Source: JBHJHK01 sp050330975 (GTDB taxonomy: Bacteria; Pseudomonadota; Gammaproteobacteria; Competibacterales; Competibacteraceae). From it: a DNA stretch of 7,105 nucleotides. The stretch covers positions 1-7,105 of the forward strand of contig JBHJHK010000365.1 of the NCBI GenBank assembly GCA_050330975.1, written 5' to 3'. Positions within the stretch are counted from its first letter, which is position 1; the number at the start of each line of letters is the position of its first letter. The position numbers and the translations under genes were made by a program. This document shows positions 6,352 through 7,105 of the stretch, in pieces. The notes under the pieces were generated by a model. The model made no database searches. It was not told the DNA's origin and saw nothing but the letters and a program-made list of their open reading frames with translations.

Positions 6352-7105
6352 TTAAGGCACACTGCGAATAGTGAGGACCGCATTGCGCTGGACCAGCTCA
6401 AAGCCCCCCAAAAAGCTCATCCCCAACAAAGCCCGCTCCCCGGGCAGCTGGGGGACGATGATGGCGGCCACGTCGTTTTTCACCAGGGCACCCAATTGAA
6501 CCCGATCCAAAGTGGTGGCATAACCCACGGTAAACCCGGCGGCGGTTTCCACCCGGCGCTGCTGGCCGTAGGGCAGGCCCAAGCGCCGGGCCAGGCCCGC
6601 GGGCACGGCGACGGCGGTGGCGCCAGTGTCCACCAAAAAGTCCACCGCGGCATTGCCGATCCGACCCCGGGCTGAGTAGTGGCCCCCGGGACCTTGGCGC
6701 AGCTCCACCGCGGCCCCCTCCTGGGCGGGCTTGGCCTCCGGCTCCCCCTCGGGCAAACCCTCTTCTAGACCTTCGGGCAATGGCAAATCGCCGTCGATCT
6801 CGGCCGGGATGTCCCCCCCTAGGGCGGGGTCCGTCTCCACGTCGGGGGCGGCGACCACCGGTGGCGCGGTGCGGGACGCCGCCCGTCCCAACACCAACAC
6901 CCGCAACACCTCCTCTCCCCCCGACCTGCGGCGAAACAGCGCCACGTTGTAGCCGTCCAGCAACCGCCGCAGGGCCGGGGCCAGAGGTAGGGCATCAAAA
7001 TCGACACTGACGGTGTCGTCACCCCCCGGGGCAAAGCGCAATTCGATGTCCACCGGCGCCGCGGTCTCCACGGCCTCCAGGACCTCGGTCAATGGCGTCT
7101 CTTCC
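6352..7105 (-). CDS. Retropepsin-like aspartic protease with STN-like N-terminal domain, 5'-partial
   Basis: The C-terminal half is a bacterial clan AA aspartic protease (retropepsin-like, resembling TIGR02281 proteins): RGRIGNAAVDFLVDTGATAV contains the catalytic D-T-G (Asp codon at 6628-6630), then VPAGLARRLGLP, a flap-like ETAAGFTVGYATTLDRVQLG and the closing LLGMSFLGGFELVQRNAVLT. One DTG per chain implies a homodimer. About 65 residues at the N-terminal side (TPLTEVLEAVETAAPVDIEL, then VSVDFDALPLAPALRRLLDG and a beta-like EEVLRVLVLG) resemble the short secretin/TonB N-terminal (STN) domain. An acidic, Pro/Glu-rich linker of about 60 residues joins the two. The frame stays open to the window edge (codons for E-E-T-P precede the TTG at 7092), so the start, and probably a signal peptide, lie outside. 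A periplasmic location is inferred from the domains. Substrate unknown. The protease call is firm; the STN-like call is moderate. Confidence 0.85.
   Translation of the reverse strand, partial: EETPLTEVLEAVETAAPVDIELRFAPGGDDTVSVDFDALPLAPALRRLLDGYNVALFRRRSGGEEVLRVLVLGRAASRTAPPVVAAPDVETDPALGGDIPAEIDGDLPLPEGLEEGLPEGEPEAKPAQEGAAVELRQGPGGHYSARGRIGNAAVDFLVDTGATAVAVPAGLARRLGLPYGQQRRVETAAGFTVGYATTLDRVQLGALVKNDVAAIIVPQLPGERALLGMSFLGGFELVQRNAVLTIRSVP

Noticed and set aside
6731..6952. Plus-strand open frames opposite the protease linker
   Set aside because: Low-complexity Ser/Pro/Arg translations that are the antisense of the acidic linker of the protease gene.

Overview
The window is GC-rich chromosomal DNA, most likely from a gammaproteobacterium. 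The order dprA-smg-topA and the gammaproteobacterial character of Smg (DUF494), HemF and TopA support this. I cannot name a genus. An aerobic-type coproporphyrinogen oxidase suggests an organism that makes heme in the presence of oxygen.

Layout: (1) Bases 2-1156 hold dprA (DNA-processing protein, natural transformation), cut at its 5' end by the window edge and entering from about 75 bases of anomalous G/C homopolymer sequence. (2) smg (1153-1629) overlaps the dprA stop by ATGA. (3) After a 124-base gap comes topA (1754-4090), a complete DNA topoisomerase I with a zinc-free C-terminal region. (4) hemF (4104-5063) follows after 13 bases. (5) A terC-family gene starts after another 18 bases, with a good ribosome binding site. 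topA-hemF-terC therefore look like one transcription unit, and dprA-smg another or the first part of the same one.

(6) The terC reading frame loses family resemblance near 5385, about half way through the expected protein. Downstream, on the opposite strand, lies the start of a different gene (start codon 5571, signal peptide, ribosome binding site), which runs back into the terC remnant. This looks like a breakpoint between two truncated genes, either a real rearrangement or an assembly join. (7) About 295 bases (5572-5866) of lower GC hold no convincing gene. (8) Bases 5867-6346 encode a small secreted glycine-zipper protein. (9) Convergent with it, five bases away, is a retropepsin-like aspartic protease gene on the minus strand (6352-7105), whose 5' end runs off the window. 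It carries an N-terminal domain resembling the short secretin/TonB (STN) domain.

Most of the window is housekeeping: DNA uptake, supercoiling control, heme synthesis. The parts that deserve a second look are the terC breakpoint with its opposed gene fragment and the STN-like/aspartic protease fusion. I see no CRISPR array, tRNA, rRNA, insertion sequence or defence system.
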